From: Streptomyces sp. S.PNR 29
Lineage (GTDB): Bacteria > Actinomycetota > Actinomycetes > Streptomycetales > Streptomycetaceae
Reading direction: 5' to 3'
Assembly (NCBI RefSeq): GCF_030386795.1
Contig: NZ_JANUQM010000009.1
Span: 185,694-249,693, forward strand
DNA: 64,000 bases
Shown: in pieces, positions 25,621-36,900 of the stretch
Layout: each line of letters begins with the position of its first letter
How positions within the stretch are numbered: the first letter of the stretch is position 1
Program-made: the position numbers and the translations under genes
Notes under the pieces: model-generated
Databases searched by the model: none
The model's input: only the letters and a program-made list of their open reading frames with translations
What the model was told of the DNA's origin: nothing

Positions 25621-28600
25621 GTGGATGTCTTTGAACTGCACCGGAAGCTTGTCGCTGACTACCGGCAGTTCACTGAGTCATTCGTGGGCATCCGGGACCC
25701 CAGAATTCGTGAGGCCGTCGAGCGTGACCTCGCAGAAGGCGGCCAATGGCCGGACGCATGGCTGTCGATCAACCCTCTCTTCGAACCGGGGGGCACGGTT
25801 GACGAGCTCGTCAAGGACCAGCTGCTGCACCCCGAGTGCTCCAAGATCTTCCGCACCGGCAAAGACGCCGGAGGGGCTCCCGGCGTTCCCATCTCTTTCC
25901 ACCGGCACCAGCGAGAAGCGATCGAGGTAGCCACCACCGGCAGGAGCTTCGTGCTCACCACCGGCACCGGTTCGGGCAAGAGCCTCGGCTACATCGTGCC
26001 AATCGTGGACCACGTCCTGCGTGCACGCACCGCGGGCGATACGGAACGCCGTACGCGCGCGGTGATCGTGTACCCGATGAACGCTCTGGCGAACAGCCAG
26101 CGCAAAGAGCTCGAGAAGTTCCTTCAGGCAGGGTACGGGCCAGAGGCGTCGCCGGTGACCTTTGCGCGCTACACCGGCCAGGAGTCCGAGGAGGAGCGCC
26201 ACCGGATCCTGCGCGATCGCCCCGACATCATCCTCACGAACTACGTGATGCTCGACCTCCTGCTCACCCGCGACAAGGAGCGCGGAAACTTTCTGCATGC
26301 CACACGCGATCTGCGTTTCCTCGTCCTGGACGAGCTCCACACCTACCGCGGCCGGCAGGGAGCGGATGTCGCTCTGCTGGTGCGGCGTGTGCGGGACGCC
26401 TGCGAGGCGCGGAGCCTTCAGTGCATCGGCACCTCAGCGACCATGTCGAACGAAGGAGATCATCTGGAGCGCCGTAAAGACGTGGCGCGCGTGGCCAGCC
26501 GGATCTTCGGAGGGCCGGAAGACGTCGCACCGGAACATGTCATCGGCGAGACACTCCGCCGCGCCACCCGAGGGCCGGATCCGTCACCGGCGCAGTTGAC
26601 CGAAGCCGTACTCAGGGCACCGGATCGGCTCACCCGCGGCTACAACGACCTTGCTGAGGATCCGCTCGCGGTCTGGATCGAGAACACGTTCGGTCTGCGA
26701 GACCAGGCTGGGCATCTCGAGCGGCAGCGTCCGATCACGCTGGCCGATGCTGCGGTCGGCCTGGCCGCCTTGGTGAATCTGGACGAGGACACGTGCAGGG
26801 CTGCCATCGAGGACATGCTGCGCGCCGGAGCGAAGGCCAAGGACCCTGACACGCATCGCCCCTTGTTCGCCTTCCGCCTGCACCAGTTCGTCTCGAAGGG
26901 GGACACCGTCTATGTAAGCCTTGAGCCCGAGGCGACGCGCTACGCCACCAGGCGATACCAGCGTGTGGTCCAGGGCGACCGGGGCAAGCTCCTGCTGCCC
27001 TTGTCCTTCTGCCGCGAGTGCGGCCAGGAGTACCTCGCTGTGTCCCGGACGATGAGAGCCGGCCAGGTGGCTTACGAGCCGAGACACGATCACGAGTCGG
27101 ACGACGATCAGACCGCGGACGGCTATCTGTATGTGAGCACCACCGCACCGTGGCCAGCGGATCCTGTCGCGGACGGGCGGCTGCCGGACTCATGGCTCGT
27201 GCGCGACGAATCCGGTATCCATGTGACCGACAATCGTCGGCGCTATCTTCCGGTGCCTGTGACCGTCACTCTCGACGGTACAGAAACGGGGTACGGCGGC
27301 GCAGAGAGCGAGTCCTCAGCCGCAGGCGACCACGGCACTGACCCTGCCGACGGTGCCGAGGGTCTTAGGGCTGCATTCGTCCCCGCCCCGTTCCTGTTCT
27401 GCCTGAACCCCGAGTGCAAGGTCTCGTACGAGCAGGTCCGTGGCCGGGACTTCGCCAAGCTCGCCAGCCTCGACTCGGAGGGGCGCAGCTCCGCGATGAC
27501 GGTGATCAGTGCGAGCATCGTCCGGAGTCTGCGCAGCCAGCCACCCGGCGATGAGATGCCGAGAGAGGCTCAGAAGCTGCTCACCTTCGTGGACAACCGT
27601 CAGGACGCCAGTCTGCAGGCTGGGCATTTCAACGACTTCATCCAGGTGACGCATCTGCGGGGCGCCCTGGTCAAGGCGTTGAGTGACGCCGGTCCAGCCG
27701 GGTTGCGTTACGACACTCTGGCGCAGCGTGTCACCGATGCCCTGGCCCTGCCGGTGGAGTCCTACGCGGGCAGGGCGGAGGTTCGCTTCAGCCATCAGCG
27801 GGAGAATGTCACCTCTGCTCTGCGCGCGGTGGTGGAACTCCTCCTGTACCAGGATCTGCAGGGGTCCTGGCGTGTGACGATGCCGGGCCTGGAGCAAACC
27901 GGGCTGCTGGTTTTCGACTATCCGGCTCTCGGTGAGATCGCCGCTGCCGAGGACCTTTGGGAGAGCGGGCACGCGGCTCTCGCCGACGCCGCCCCGGAGC
28001 AGCGCGAGCAGCTGCTGCGGCTGGTGCTCGATGAGATGCGCCGCAATCTCGCCGTCGACGTCGAGGTTCTGTCCCGCACCGGTTTCGAGCGGGTGCGTTC
28101 GCGCTCCGACCAGTGGCTGACTGGCCCTTGGGCGCTCTCGGAGAGTCATCCGGAGCCCCGCCCTGCGGCTGTGTTCCCAACGCCGGCGCGGCCTGGCGGG
28201 TACCGCAGTGACGTCCACTTCACCGGCCGGTCCATGCTCGGCCGCTATCTGCGCGCGCCGAGCTGTTTCCCGCACCTGTCGGACCGCCTGACCGTCGACG
28301 ACGCCCAGCTCGTGATCCGCAGGCTGCTCGAAGTGCTCTGCGAAGCAGACCTGATCACGGAGTCCGTGCCACGGTCGGAGACGGGTACCCCCGGTTACCG
28401 AGTGAAGGCGTCCTCGCTGCTGTGGCTGCCTTCAGACGGTTCCGAAGGCATGCGCGATCTGCTGCGTCGCCGACACGGTGCCACCGCACCGCGCGTTAAT
28501 GCCTTCTTCCGTGGTCTCTACGCGGATCTCGCGCACAGCCTCGCTGGGCTGCAGGCCGCGGAGCACACCGCTCAGGTCCCCACGCCCGTACGGGAGGAAC

Positions 28601-30897
28601 GGGAGGCTCGGTTCAGTTCTGGCAGGCTGCCGTTGCTGTACTGCTCCCCGACGATGGAGCTCGGCGTCGACATCAAGAGCCTCAACACCGTTGCGATGCG
28701 TAACGTGCCGCCTACCCCGGCGAATTACGCGCAGCGTTCCGGGCGCGCGGGACGTTCCGGTGAGCCCGCCCTGGTCACCACGTACTGCGCCACCGGGAAC
28801 GCACACGATCAGTACTACTTCCGTCGGTCGCACCTCATGGTGCAGGGGCGGGTGGCACCGCCGCGCCTCGATCTCGCGAACGAGGATCTGGTCCGCAGCC
28901 ACGTCCAGGCGATCTGGCTCGCCGAGACCGGAGCCGACCTGCACTCGAGCCTGCCCGAGGTACTGGATCTCGCTGATTCGATGCGCGGTTATCCAGTGCG
29001 CGAGGAGATCTGGGCGCAGATGCTCGATCCGGCACCGGCCCGCCGCGCGGAGGAGCGTGCTCGGAACGTGCTCGCGTCCGTGCCGGATCTCGACAGCTCA
29101 AGCTGGTGGAGCCCGCGCTGGCTGGAGGATGTCGTCCGCAACGCCGCCCGAGGCTTCGACCGAGCCTGCGACCGCTGGCGCAACCTCTACCGGGGCGCTC
29201 TCGCGGAGCAGGAGGAACAGAACCGCCGCGTCCTCGACCAGTCGCTGAGCCCCCAGTCCCGTGAGCAGGCGGCCCGGCGCAGGCGCGAGGCCGAGAACCA
29301 GCTCAAGCTGCTGCGAAACGAGGACAGCCAGCGCCTCGGCCACAACTTCAGCGACTTCTACACGTACCGCTATTTCGCGTCTGAGGGGTTCCTGCCCGGA
29401 TACTCCTTCCCGCGGCTCCCGCTGGCCGCGTACATCCCGGGCTCCCGCAAAGCTCGGGGTGCGGGTGCTGAGGGCGACTACCTGCAACGCCCCCGCTTCC
29501 TGGCTATCAACGAGTTCGGCCCCGGTGCCCTCATCTACCACGAAGGAGCCCGATACGAGGTCAAGCGGGTGCAGTTGCCCATCGCCGAGCCGGGCGAGAT
29601 CGACACCGAAGCAGCTCGGCTCTGCCGCCACTGCGGCTACTTCCACGAGCAGCAGGCCGGTACGGATCTCTGCGACAACTGCGGTGAAGCGCTCACCGGG
29701 CTCATCCCCAACCTGATGCGGCTAACCACGGTCGTCACCGAGCGTCGCGAACGCATCTCCTCCGACGAGGAAGAACGACGCCGGGCAGGCTTCGAGCTGG
29801 AAACCGCTTACCGGTTCAACGCGCACGGCGACCGGCCAGCCAGGCTGGACGCGCAGATTCTCCGCGATGGCCAGAAGCTTGCCGACCTGGCCTACGGAGA
29901 CACCGCCAGCCTGCGCATCATCAACAAGGGACGACGACGGCGCAAGGACAAGGCACGGGTCGGTTACCGCATCGACACCGCGACCGGCCGATGGCTGCCC
30001 GACAAGCAGGCTGAAGCCCTCGAATCGGACGAAGGGGAGTCGTTTGCGGATGCCGACATCTCCCGCCCCGTGGTCCCTTTCGTGGAGGACCGACGGAACA
30101 TCCTCCTCCTGCGTCTCGCCAAGCCGGTTGACGAGGTCACCGCCACAACGTTGCGTTTCGCCCTTGAGCGCGGTGTCGAGGCGGCCTTCCAGTTGGAGGA
30201 CTCCGAGCTGACCTCCATCGCCCTGCCGGACCCGGATAACCGGGCCCGGATGCTGTTCACGGAGAGCGCCGAGGGCGGCGCCGGGGTGCTTCGCCGCCTG
30301 CAGTCCGAACCAGACGCACTGGCGACCGCGGCCGCCGAAGCCCTGCGCATCGTGCACACCGACCCGGACACCGGTGAGGACGTGCCGGCGTCGGCAGGTC
30401 TGCCCGAGCCCTGCGAACTCGGTTGCTACGACTGCCTCCTGTCGTACGGAAACCAGAGCGAGCACCGGCTGATCGACCGCACAAAGGCGATCGGGCTGTT
30501 GAGGGGTATCGCACGGGCAACGGTGCGGGGAACGGGCGGGGCAGCCAGTCCTGCTGACCGGCTCATCATGCTCAAGGAGGACAGCGAGAGCGAACTGGAG
30601 CGCGCCTTCCTCGATTTCCTCGCCGACCGGGAGCTGCGCGTGCCGGACGAGGCGCAGGTTCCGCTGATACAGCTCGCGGCCCGCCCGGACTTCGTCTACC
30701 GCCTCGCCGGTGCCGACGTCGCCGTCTTCGTCGATGGTCCACACCACGACCGGCCCACCCAGCAGCAACGCGACGAGGAGGCCGAGGACCGGCTGATGGA
30801 CGCAGGCTGGCTGGTTGTCCGCTTCGGGCACACTGACAACTGGCAGAAGATCGTCGACCGTTACCCGAACGTGTTCGGATCCGGAGGAGCCCGGTGA
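25621..30897 (+). CDS. Large DEAD/DEAH helicase with DUF1998 and C-terminal nuclease domain
   Basis: About 1758 residues. N-terminal FELHRKLVADYRQFTESFV leads to a superfamily 2 helicase: Walker A TGTGSGKS (about 114-121), DELH box (~237) and motif VI NYAQRSGRAGRSG (~1034-1046). Two CxxC pairs (CRHCGYF...CDNCGE, ~1336-1355) and CELGCYDCLLSYGNQ near 1600 identify a DUF1998/MZB-type C-terminal region. The last ~100 residues (RPDFVY...VAVFVDGPHHD...RLMDAGWLVVRF) look like a Vsr/DUF559 PD-(D/E)XK nuclease. The GTG at 25621 is preferred to 25573 because homologous proteins start near MDVF and GAGAGG lies upstream. It leads the operon and overlaps the next gene by 4 nt. It resembles DrmA/DrmB or DruE parts fused to a nuclease. 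Confidence 0.8.
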   Translation: MDVFELHRKLVADYRQFTESFVGIRDPRIREAVERDLAEGGQWPDAWLSINPLFEPGGTVDELVKDQLLHPECSKIFRTGKDAGGAPGVPISFHRHQREAIEVATTGRSFVLTTGTGSGKSLGYIVPIVDHVLRARTAGDTERRTRAVIVYPMNALANSQRKELEKFLQAGYGPEASPVTFARYTGQESEEERHRILRDRPDIILTNYVMLDLLLTRDKERGNFLHATRDLRFLVLDELHTYRGRQGADVALLVRRVRDACEARSLQCIGTSATMSNEGDHLERRKDVARVASRIFGGPEDVAPEHVIGETLRRATRGPDPSPAQLTEAVLRAPDRLTRGYNDLAEDPLAVWIENTFGLRDQAGHLERQRPITLADAAVGLAALVNLDEDTCRAAIEDMLRAGAKAKDPDTHRPLFAFRLHQFVSKGDTVYVSLEPEATRYATRRYQRVVQGDRGKLLLPLSFCRECGQEYLAVSRTMRAGQVAYEPRHDHESDDDQTADGYLYVSTTAPWPADPVADGRLPDSWLVRDESGIHVTDNRRRYLPVPVTVTLDGTETGYGGAESESSAAGDHGTDPADGAEGLRAAFVPAPFLFCLNPECKVSYEQVRGRDFAKLASLDSEGRSSAMTVISASIVRSLRSQPPGDEMPREAQKLLTFVDNRQDASLQAGHFNDFIQVTHLRGALVKALSDAGPAGLRYDTLAQRVTDALALPVESYAGRAEVRFSHQRENVTSALRAVVELLLYQDLQGSWRVTMPGLEQTGLLVFDYPALGEIAAAEDLWESGHAALADAAPEQREQLLRLVLDEMRRNLAVDVEVLSRTGFERVRSRSDQWLTGPWALSESHPEPRPAAVFPTPARPGGYRSDVHFTGRSMLGRYLRAPSCFPHLSDRLTVDDAQLVIRRLLEVLCEADLITESVPRSETGTPGYRVKASSLLWLPSDGSEGMRDLLRRRHGATAPRVNAFFRGLYADLAHSLAGLQAAEHTAQVPTPVREEREARFSSGRLPLLYCSPTMELGVDIKSLNTVAMRNVPPTPANYAQRSGRAGRSGEPALVTTYCATGNAHDQYYFRRSHLMVQGRVAPPRLDLANEDLVRSHVQAIWLAETGADLHSSLPEVLDLADSMRGYPVREEIWAQMLDPAPARRAEERARNVLASVPDLDSSSWWSPRWLEDVVRNAARGFDRACDRWRNLYRGALAEQEEQNRRVLDQSLSPQSREQAARRRREAENQLKLLRNEDSQRLGHNFSDFYTYRYFASEGFLPGYSFPRLPLAAYIPGSRKARGAGAEGDYLQRPRFLAINEFGPGALIYHEGARYEVKRVQLPIAEPGEIDTEAARLCRHCGYFHEQQAGTDLCDNCGEALTGLIPNLMRLTTVVTERRERISSDEEERRRAGFELETAYRFNAHGDRPARLDAQILRDGQKLADLAYGDTASLRIINKGRRRRKDKARVGYRIDTATGRWLPDKQAEALESDEGESFADADISRPVVPFVEDRRNILLLRLAKPVDEVTATTLRFALERGVEAAFQLEDSELTSIALPDPDNRARMLFTESAEGGAGVLRRLQSEPDALATAAAEALRIVHTDPDTGEDVPASAGLPEPCELGCYDCLLSYGNQSEHRLIDRTKAIGLLRGIARATVRGTGGAASPADRLIMLKEDSESELERAFLDFLADRELRVPDEAQVPLIQLAARPDFVYRLAGADVAVFVDGPHHDRPTQQQRDEEAEDRLMDAGWLVVRFGHTDNWQKIVDRYPNVFGSGGAR

Positions 30898-33800
30898 CCA
30901 AGTACGAGACCGGCAACCTGGTGGCCGCCCGCGGGCGTGACTGGGTCGTGGAGAAGGTCACCGAGGATTTTCTGGTAGCACGCCCACTGGGCGGTGACCC
31001 GGCATTCACCACTGGGCTCTTCGTCGACGAAGTAACGGATTCGTCCTTTCCCAGGCCGAGCACCGACCCCGACGAGGTGGGTGACTTCAGCAGCGCGGGG
31101 CTTCTTCGAACGGCGCTGCAGATCGGGTTCCGGGACAGCGCGGGCCCCTTCCGATCCCTCGCCCAGTTGAACTTCGAGCCTCGGCGCTACCAGCTAGTAC
31201 CGCTGATGATGTCGATGAGTATGGATGTGACGCGTTTGCTCATCGCCGACGATGTCGGCATCGGCAAGACTGTGGAATCGGGGCTCATCGCAAAGGAGCT
31301 GGTGGCTCAGGGGCAGGTTGACCGGTTCAGTGTGCTGTGCCCCCCAGCGCTGGCCCGGCAGTGGCAGGACGAGCTGCGGGACAAGTTCGGCATCGAAGCC
31401 GCGCTGGTCCTGCCCAGCACCGTCAAGAAGCTGGAGCGCGACCTCATGGGCGCCGAAAGCCTCTTCTCCCGGCACCGATTCACCATCGTGTCGACGGACT
31501 TCATCAAGCGGGAGGACCGCCGCAGCCAGTTCCTGCGCAGCGCACCGGAACTCGTCATCGTCGACGAAGCCCACACCTGCGTACCGGACGCCGCCGACCG
31601 GGCGGGCAAACACCGCCAGCTGCGCTACGAGCTCCTCACCGAGCTTTCCACGTCACCACAGCGCCACGTCATTCTGGTCACCGCCACTCCTCACAGTGGT
31701 AAGGAGGAGACCTTCCGCTGTCTTATCGGGTTGCTCGACCCTCAGTTCGCCCCGGATACTGGCTCGTTCGACCCGTCCCAGTCCGAAGACAGGATGCGCC
31801 TGGCCAAGTTCTTCGTGCAGCGACGCCGACGCGACATCAAGCACTACCTGCAGGAGGAGACCCACTTTCCGGACACGCGGTTCCTGCGGGATGTGCCCTT
31901 CCGGATGCACGACGAGTACGCCGATCTCCTTGAGGATGTACTGGCGTACGCGCGGGAGACCGTGCGTACGAGCAGCGGTGCGACCCGCGACCGCATCCGC
32001 TGGTGGTCCGCCCTCGCCCTGCTGCGCTCGCTCGCTTCCTCGCCGCTGGCCGCCGCCGCCACATTGGAGACCAGGGCCGCCGTCGAGGGTCTGACCGACG
32101 TGGAAGCAGAACGGCTCGGCCGGGCCTCCGTCCTCGACGGTGCCGAGGACGACACCGACGAAGGCACCGACGCCGCACCCGCTGGTGATGCCACTGAGGC
32201 ACTGATCCCTCTCAAGGCGGTGGAAGGAGCCGAAGGGAGCGAACTGAGCGAGCGGGACAAGGCCCGGATCCTGGAGGAGCGGAAAAGGCTCCGGCGATTC
32301 GCCGAACGCGCCCGGCAGCTGGCCGGCCCCGAGCATGACCGGAAGCTCCTCCAAGTGGGCAAGGAAGTCAAGTCGCTGATCACGGCCGGCTACAACCCCA
32401 TCGTCTTCTGCCGGTACATCCCCACCGCCCAGTACGTTGCGGATTATCTGAAGTCCATCCTCGGCAAGATCACCGTCGAGCACGTGACCGGACTGTTGCC
32501 CCCGAAGGAGCGCGAGGACCGTATCGCGACGCTCACTCAGGACCCTGCCGCTCGCAGGGTCCTGGTCGCCACCGACTGCCTGTCGGAGGGCGTCAACCTG
32601 CAGCACGGCTTCCAGGCTATCGTCCACTACGACCTTCCGTGGAACCCGACGCGTCTTGAGCAGCGCGAAGGACGTGTCGACCGTTTCGGCCAGCGTTCGA
32701 CGTACGTGCGGGCCGTGACCCTGTACGGCGAGGACAACGGCATCGACGGTGTGGTCCTCGAAGTCCTGCTACGCAAACACCGCGCCATCCAGAAGGCGAC
32801 CGGCGTCGCAGTGCCGGTCCCCGAGGCAGCCGACAGCCTGGTACAGGCACTCGTACAGGGCGTGCTGCTGCGCGGCCGCGAAGAGCGGCAGCTGACCCTC
32901 GACGTGGAGGCCGAAGAGGCGGCCGAGGCACTTGAACGACAGTGGCGCGACGCGGCCGAACGGGAATCCAAGGCACAGACCCGCTACGCGCAACGCACCA
33001 TCCACCCAGAAGAGATGCAGCAGGAGATCGACGCCCTCCGGCAAGCCATCGGTAGCCGGGACGATGTCATCCGGTTCGTCCGCACTAGCCTCACCAAGCT
33101 AGGCGCCACCCTGCGTCCCGCTCCCTCCCGCGAAGAGGTCTCGGTCTCCGCCCGCCGGAAGCCCGCCGGTTCCGCCGCGACCGCCCAGCCGGTACTCACG
33201 GAACCGAAAGAAGAAGCAACGGACTTCACCGCTGACCTCACCGGGCTGCCCCCCGGACTGCTGCGTGACCTACAGCTGGACGGCGCAGCCCGGACCTTGG
33301 AGCTCACTTTCCGCGCAGAAGGTGCTGAACGGCTCGGCGAAGTTTCCCTCACCAGGTCGGATCCCCGTGTCGTCGCCCTGGCCCAGTGGGTGCTCGACAC
33401 CTCCCTCGACGGATCGATCGCCATCGGGCGGCGCCTGGCCCGGCGCTGCGGCGTCATCAGGACGACGGCAGTGGACTCCCGCACCACGCTTCTGCTGGTC
33501 CGCCTCCGCCATCACCTGACCCTGCCGGGGCGCGGCACCACACCCACAGTGGCCGAGGAGGCCCGCGTCCTCGCCTACCAGGGCAGTGCGAGCGCACCCG
33601 AGTGGCTCACCCCGCAGGAAGTGACCCAGCTCCTGGACGCCGAACCCACGGCCAACGCCCTGGAAGAACACGTGCGCCAGTACGCGGACCGGGCCGTACG
33701 TGATCTTGACCGAATCCAGCCGGAGTTGGACCGCCACGGAGAGGCAGCAGCATCCGAGCTCCTCGCAGCGCACCGCCGCGTCCGCCGCTCGGCCTCCGCC

Positions 33801-33917
33801 GCCCGGCGCGGACTGCAGGTGACGTTCCAGCCCTCGGCCGATGTCCTCGGCGTGTACGTGTACGTTCCTGACACAGCATCAACCAACCGGACCACCACAG
33901 CCGGAGGCACCGCGTGA
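30894..33917 (+). CDS. SNF2-like helicase (DrmD-like)
   Basis: A 1007-residue SNF2-family ATPase: Walker A IADDVGIGKT (about 118-127), VDEAHTC box (~223), ATPHSGK motif III and C-terminal helicase motifs EGVNLQHGFQAIVHYDLPWNPTRLEQREGRVDRFGQ (in two overlapping parts, ~562-598). A Glu/Arg-rich coiled segment follows (~660-720). Length and organisation match the DrmD helicase of class 1 DISARM. It overlaps both neighbours by four bases, so expression is coupled. It probably translocates on DNA together with the upstream helicase or the methylase. Confidence 0.85.
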   Translation: MTKYETGNLVAARGRDWVVEKVTEDFLVARPLGGDPAFTTGLFVDEVTDSSFPRPSTDPDEVGDFSSAGLLRTALQIGFRDSAGPFRSLAQLNFEPRRYQLVPLMMSMSMDVTRLLIADDVGIGKTVESGLIAKELVAQGQVDRFSVLCPPALARQWQDELRDKFGIEAALVLPSTVKKLERDLMGAESLFSRHRFTIVSTDFIKREDRRSQFLRSAPELVIVDEAHTCVPDAADRAGKHRQLRYELLTELSTSPQRHVILVTATPHSGKEETFRCLIGLLDPQFAPDTGSFDPSQSEDRMRLAKFFVQRRRRDIKHYLQEETHFPDTRFLRDVPFRMHDEYADLLEDVLAYARETVRTSSGATRDRIRWWSALALLRSLASSPLAAAATLETRAAVEGLTDVEAERLGRASVLDGAEDDTDEGTDAAPAGDATEALIPLKAVEGAEGSELSERDKARILEERKRLRRFAERARQLAGPEHDRKLLQVGKEVKSLITAGYNPIVFCRYIPTAQYVADYLKSILGKITVEHVTGLLPPKEREDRIATLTQDPAARRVLVATDCLSEGVNLQHGFQAIVHYDLPWNPTRLEQREGRVDRFGQRSTYVRAVTLYGEDNGIDGVVLEVLLRKHRAIQKATGVAVPVPEAADSLVQALVQGVLLRGREERQLTLDVEAEEAAEALERQWRDAAERESKAQTRYAQRTIHPEEMQQEIDALRQAIGSRDDVIRFVRTSLTKLGATLRPAPSREEVSVSARRKPAGSAATAQPVLTEPKEEATDFTADLTGLPPGLLRDLQLDGAARTLELTFRAEGAERLGEVSLTRSDPRVVALAQWVLDTSLDGSIAIGRRLARRCGVIRTTAVDSRTTLLLVRLRHHLTLPGRGTTPTVAEEARVLAYQGSASAPEWLTPQEVTQLLDAEPTANALEEHVRQYADRAVRDLDRIQPELDRHGEAAASELLAAHRRVRRSASAARRGLQVTFQPSADVLGVYVYVPDTASTNRTTTAGGTA

Positions 33918-36900
33918 GCCCGACTGCCGTCCCTCTCGCGAGCGACGGATTCACCGCTGTCCGTATCGAAGGCAGCGTGCTCTCCCCCGAGATCCTGGCG
34001 CGTATCTCCGCAGGAGACCGCGCCCTGCCCGGGATGACACCGGGCGAGTACAGCCTGCCAGTCGGGCGGCTAGGCGACGCCGTGAGCCGGTCGTGGGCGT
34101 ATCTGCAAGGCGTGTACCAGTCCTACCGTGACCAACTGCAGCAGCTGCCAGCGGCCGACCTCGGCACCACCCTGACCCGGCGGAAGTGGCTGCTCCCCCT
34201 CTTCGCCGAACTCGGCTACGGCCAACTGCCCACGACACGGCGGGGAGTCACAGCTGGCGGACGGTCCTTCCCCGTCAGTCATCTCCACCGTGAGCACTTC
34301 CCCGTCCACTTTCTGTCCTGGCACGCCGAACTGGATCGCCGCCCCGCGAAGGGAGGACGCGTCCCCCAAGCCATGCTGCAGGACTGCCTCAACACCGGCG
34401 GCTCGCTGTTGTGGGGGGTGCTCTCCAACGGCCGCCTGCTGCGACTGGTGCGGGACTCCACCTCCCTCGTCGGCTCCGCGTACATCGAGTTCGACCTCGA
34501 ATCGATCTTCGACGGGGACCTGTACGCGGACTTCTACCTGCTGTATGCCCTACTGCACGCCTCCCGCATCGACCTGCTGCCCCGCGAGGACGACGCACCC
34601 GGCGAGCCAACCGCTGCCGACTGCTGGCTCGAACGCTGGCGGGAGGAAGCCCTGGAGAGCGGCTCGCGCTTCCTGCAGGGCCTGAGCACCGGGCTCCAGC
34701 TCGCGCTGGAGGAGCTGGGTTCCGGCTTCCTCACCCACCCCGCCAACGAACAGATAAGCAAGGGGCTCAGGAGCGGCGACATCCCCAAGGATCGCCTCAA
34801 CGCCGCCCTGCTACGCCTCGTCTACCGACTAATCTTCCTGTTCGTCGCCGAGGACCGGCAGGCGCTGTTCGGCAAGGACTGCGATCCGCAGGCCCGGGAC
34901 CGCTACGAGGCGTACTTCTCCAGCAGCCGGCTGCGCCGCCTCGCGCTGACGATGAAGGGCGACCGCCGGGACGATCTGTGGCAGGCCCTGATCATGGTGC
35001 TGAACGCCCTCGGTAAAGAGGGCGGGGACCCTCGGCTCGCCCTGCCGGGACTCGGCGGCGTCTACGATCCCAGTCCCCAGGACCACCTCTTCGACGACGT
35101 CACCCTGGCCTCTTTCCGGCTGCCCAACGACCGTCTCCTCGCCGCGGTGCGTCACCTCTCCCGGGTCCGTAGCGACGACGGCAGCCGCTGGCTGCCCGTC
35201 GACTACCGCCACCTCGGCGCGGAGGAGCTGGGTGGGGTGTACGAGGGCCTGCTCGAACTGGTCCCAGATCCCGATCCGGACCGCAAGACCTACCGCCTGC
35301 GCAACTCTGCCGGGCATTCCCGCAAGGCTTCGGGCTCGTACTACACACCTACGGCACTTGTGGACACCCTGCTCGAATCCGCCCTGGATCCCGTCCTGGA
35401 GGAAGCGGCGAAGTCATCCAACCCCGTGGACGCCCTGCTGCGGGTGACCGTGTGCGACCCGGCGTGCGGATCAGGACACTTCCTGGTCGCCGCCGCCCGC
35501 CGCATCGCCAAACGCATCGCCGTCGTACACACCCAGGAAACCGAACCACCCGTCGATGCCGTACAACGCTGGCTGCCCGACGTCGTGGCCCGCTGCATCC
35601 ACGGCGTGGACCTCGACCGCATGGCCGTCGACCTCGCCAAGTTCGCACTGTGGATGCAGGCCCTCGAACCGGGCAAGCCCCGCCCGATGTCCTTCCTCGA
35701 CGCCCACATCCGCCAGGGCAACGCCCTGCTCGGCGCCACACCGCGCCTGTTGGAGCAGGGCATCCCCGATGTGGCGTACCAGGCCCTCGAAGGCGACGAC
35801 GCCAAGCAGGTCGCCCGGCTCCGCAAGCGCAACCGGGAGGAGCGCGACGCAGGTCAGGACGCGCTGTTCTCCACCGGCGGCGTCACCGTGGCCACGGGCA
35901 ACGCCCACCACGCCCACGTCATCGCGGACATCCACAGCAAGTCCGGCCGCGAGCTCGCCGACATCCACCGGCAGATCGACAAGTACCGCTCATGGCAGTC
36001 GTCCCCGGAGAAAGTCAGGGACCGCCGTATCGCGGACGCCTGGTGCGCCGCTTTCGTGTGGCCCACCTATGTCGGCGGACCGGAGGGAATCGCCGCGGAC
36101 TCCTGGCGCCGCATGATCGAGAACGGCAGCGCGGGTGCGGTGACCGACCAGACGGTGGACCAACTCGCCCATGAATACGGGTTCTTCCACTGGCATCTGG
36201 AGTTCCCGCACATCTTCAACAGCTCGGACGACGAGGCACCCGGCTACGACCCGGACCTGGGATGGAGCGGTGGCTTCTCGTGCGTCCTGGGTAACCCTCC
36301 CTGGGACCGGGTGAAACTCCAGGACAAGGAGTTCTTCGCCACACGCGTTCCGGAGATCGCGGACGCCTCCAACAAGGCTGCCCGCGACCACGCGATCGCC
36401 GAGCTCGCCGCCTCGCCGGAGCAGCGCTTCCACTACGACGCCTACCTCGCCGCACGCCGGCGCTCCGAGGGCACTCTCCACTTCCTGCGTGACTCGGGAC
36501 GCTTCCCGTTCACAGGACAGGGCGACGTCAACACGTACTCTGTGTTCGCCGAAACGGCCCGGCAGTTCATCGCGGGGCGCGGTCGTATGGGCATCATCGT
36601 GCCGACCGGCATCGCCGTGGACTCCACCACGGCGCCCTTCTTCCGGGACATCCTCCAACAGCGGCGCCTCGACTCCCTGCTGGACTTCGTCACCAATCCG
36701 CGGATCTGGACGGATGTGGGAAACCGCCGCTACCGGTTCTCGCTCCTAACGGTCACGGGCCGGGACACCGAAATCACGCAGGCCGAATCCTGGACCCTGG
36801 GGAAACACCCGGACGAACTACCACCGCGCGGTGAGCGCATTCAGGTCAATCCAGCGGACCTGCTGCTGGTGAACCCGAATACCGGCACCATGCCGATGTT

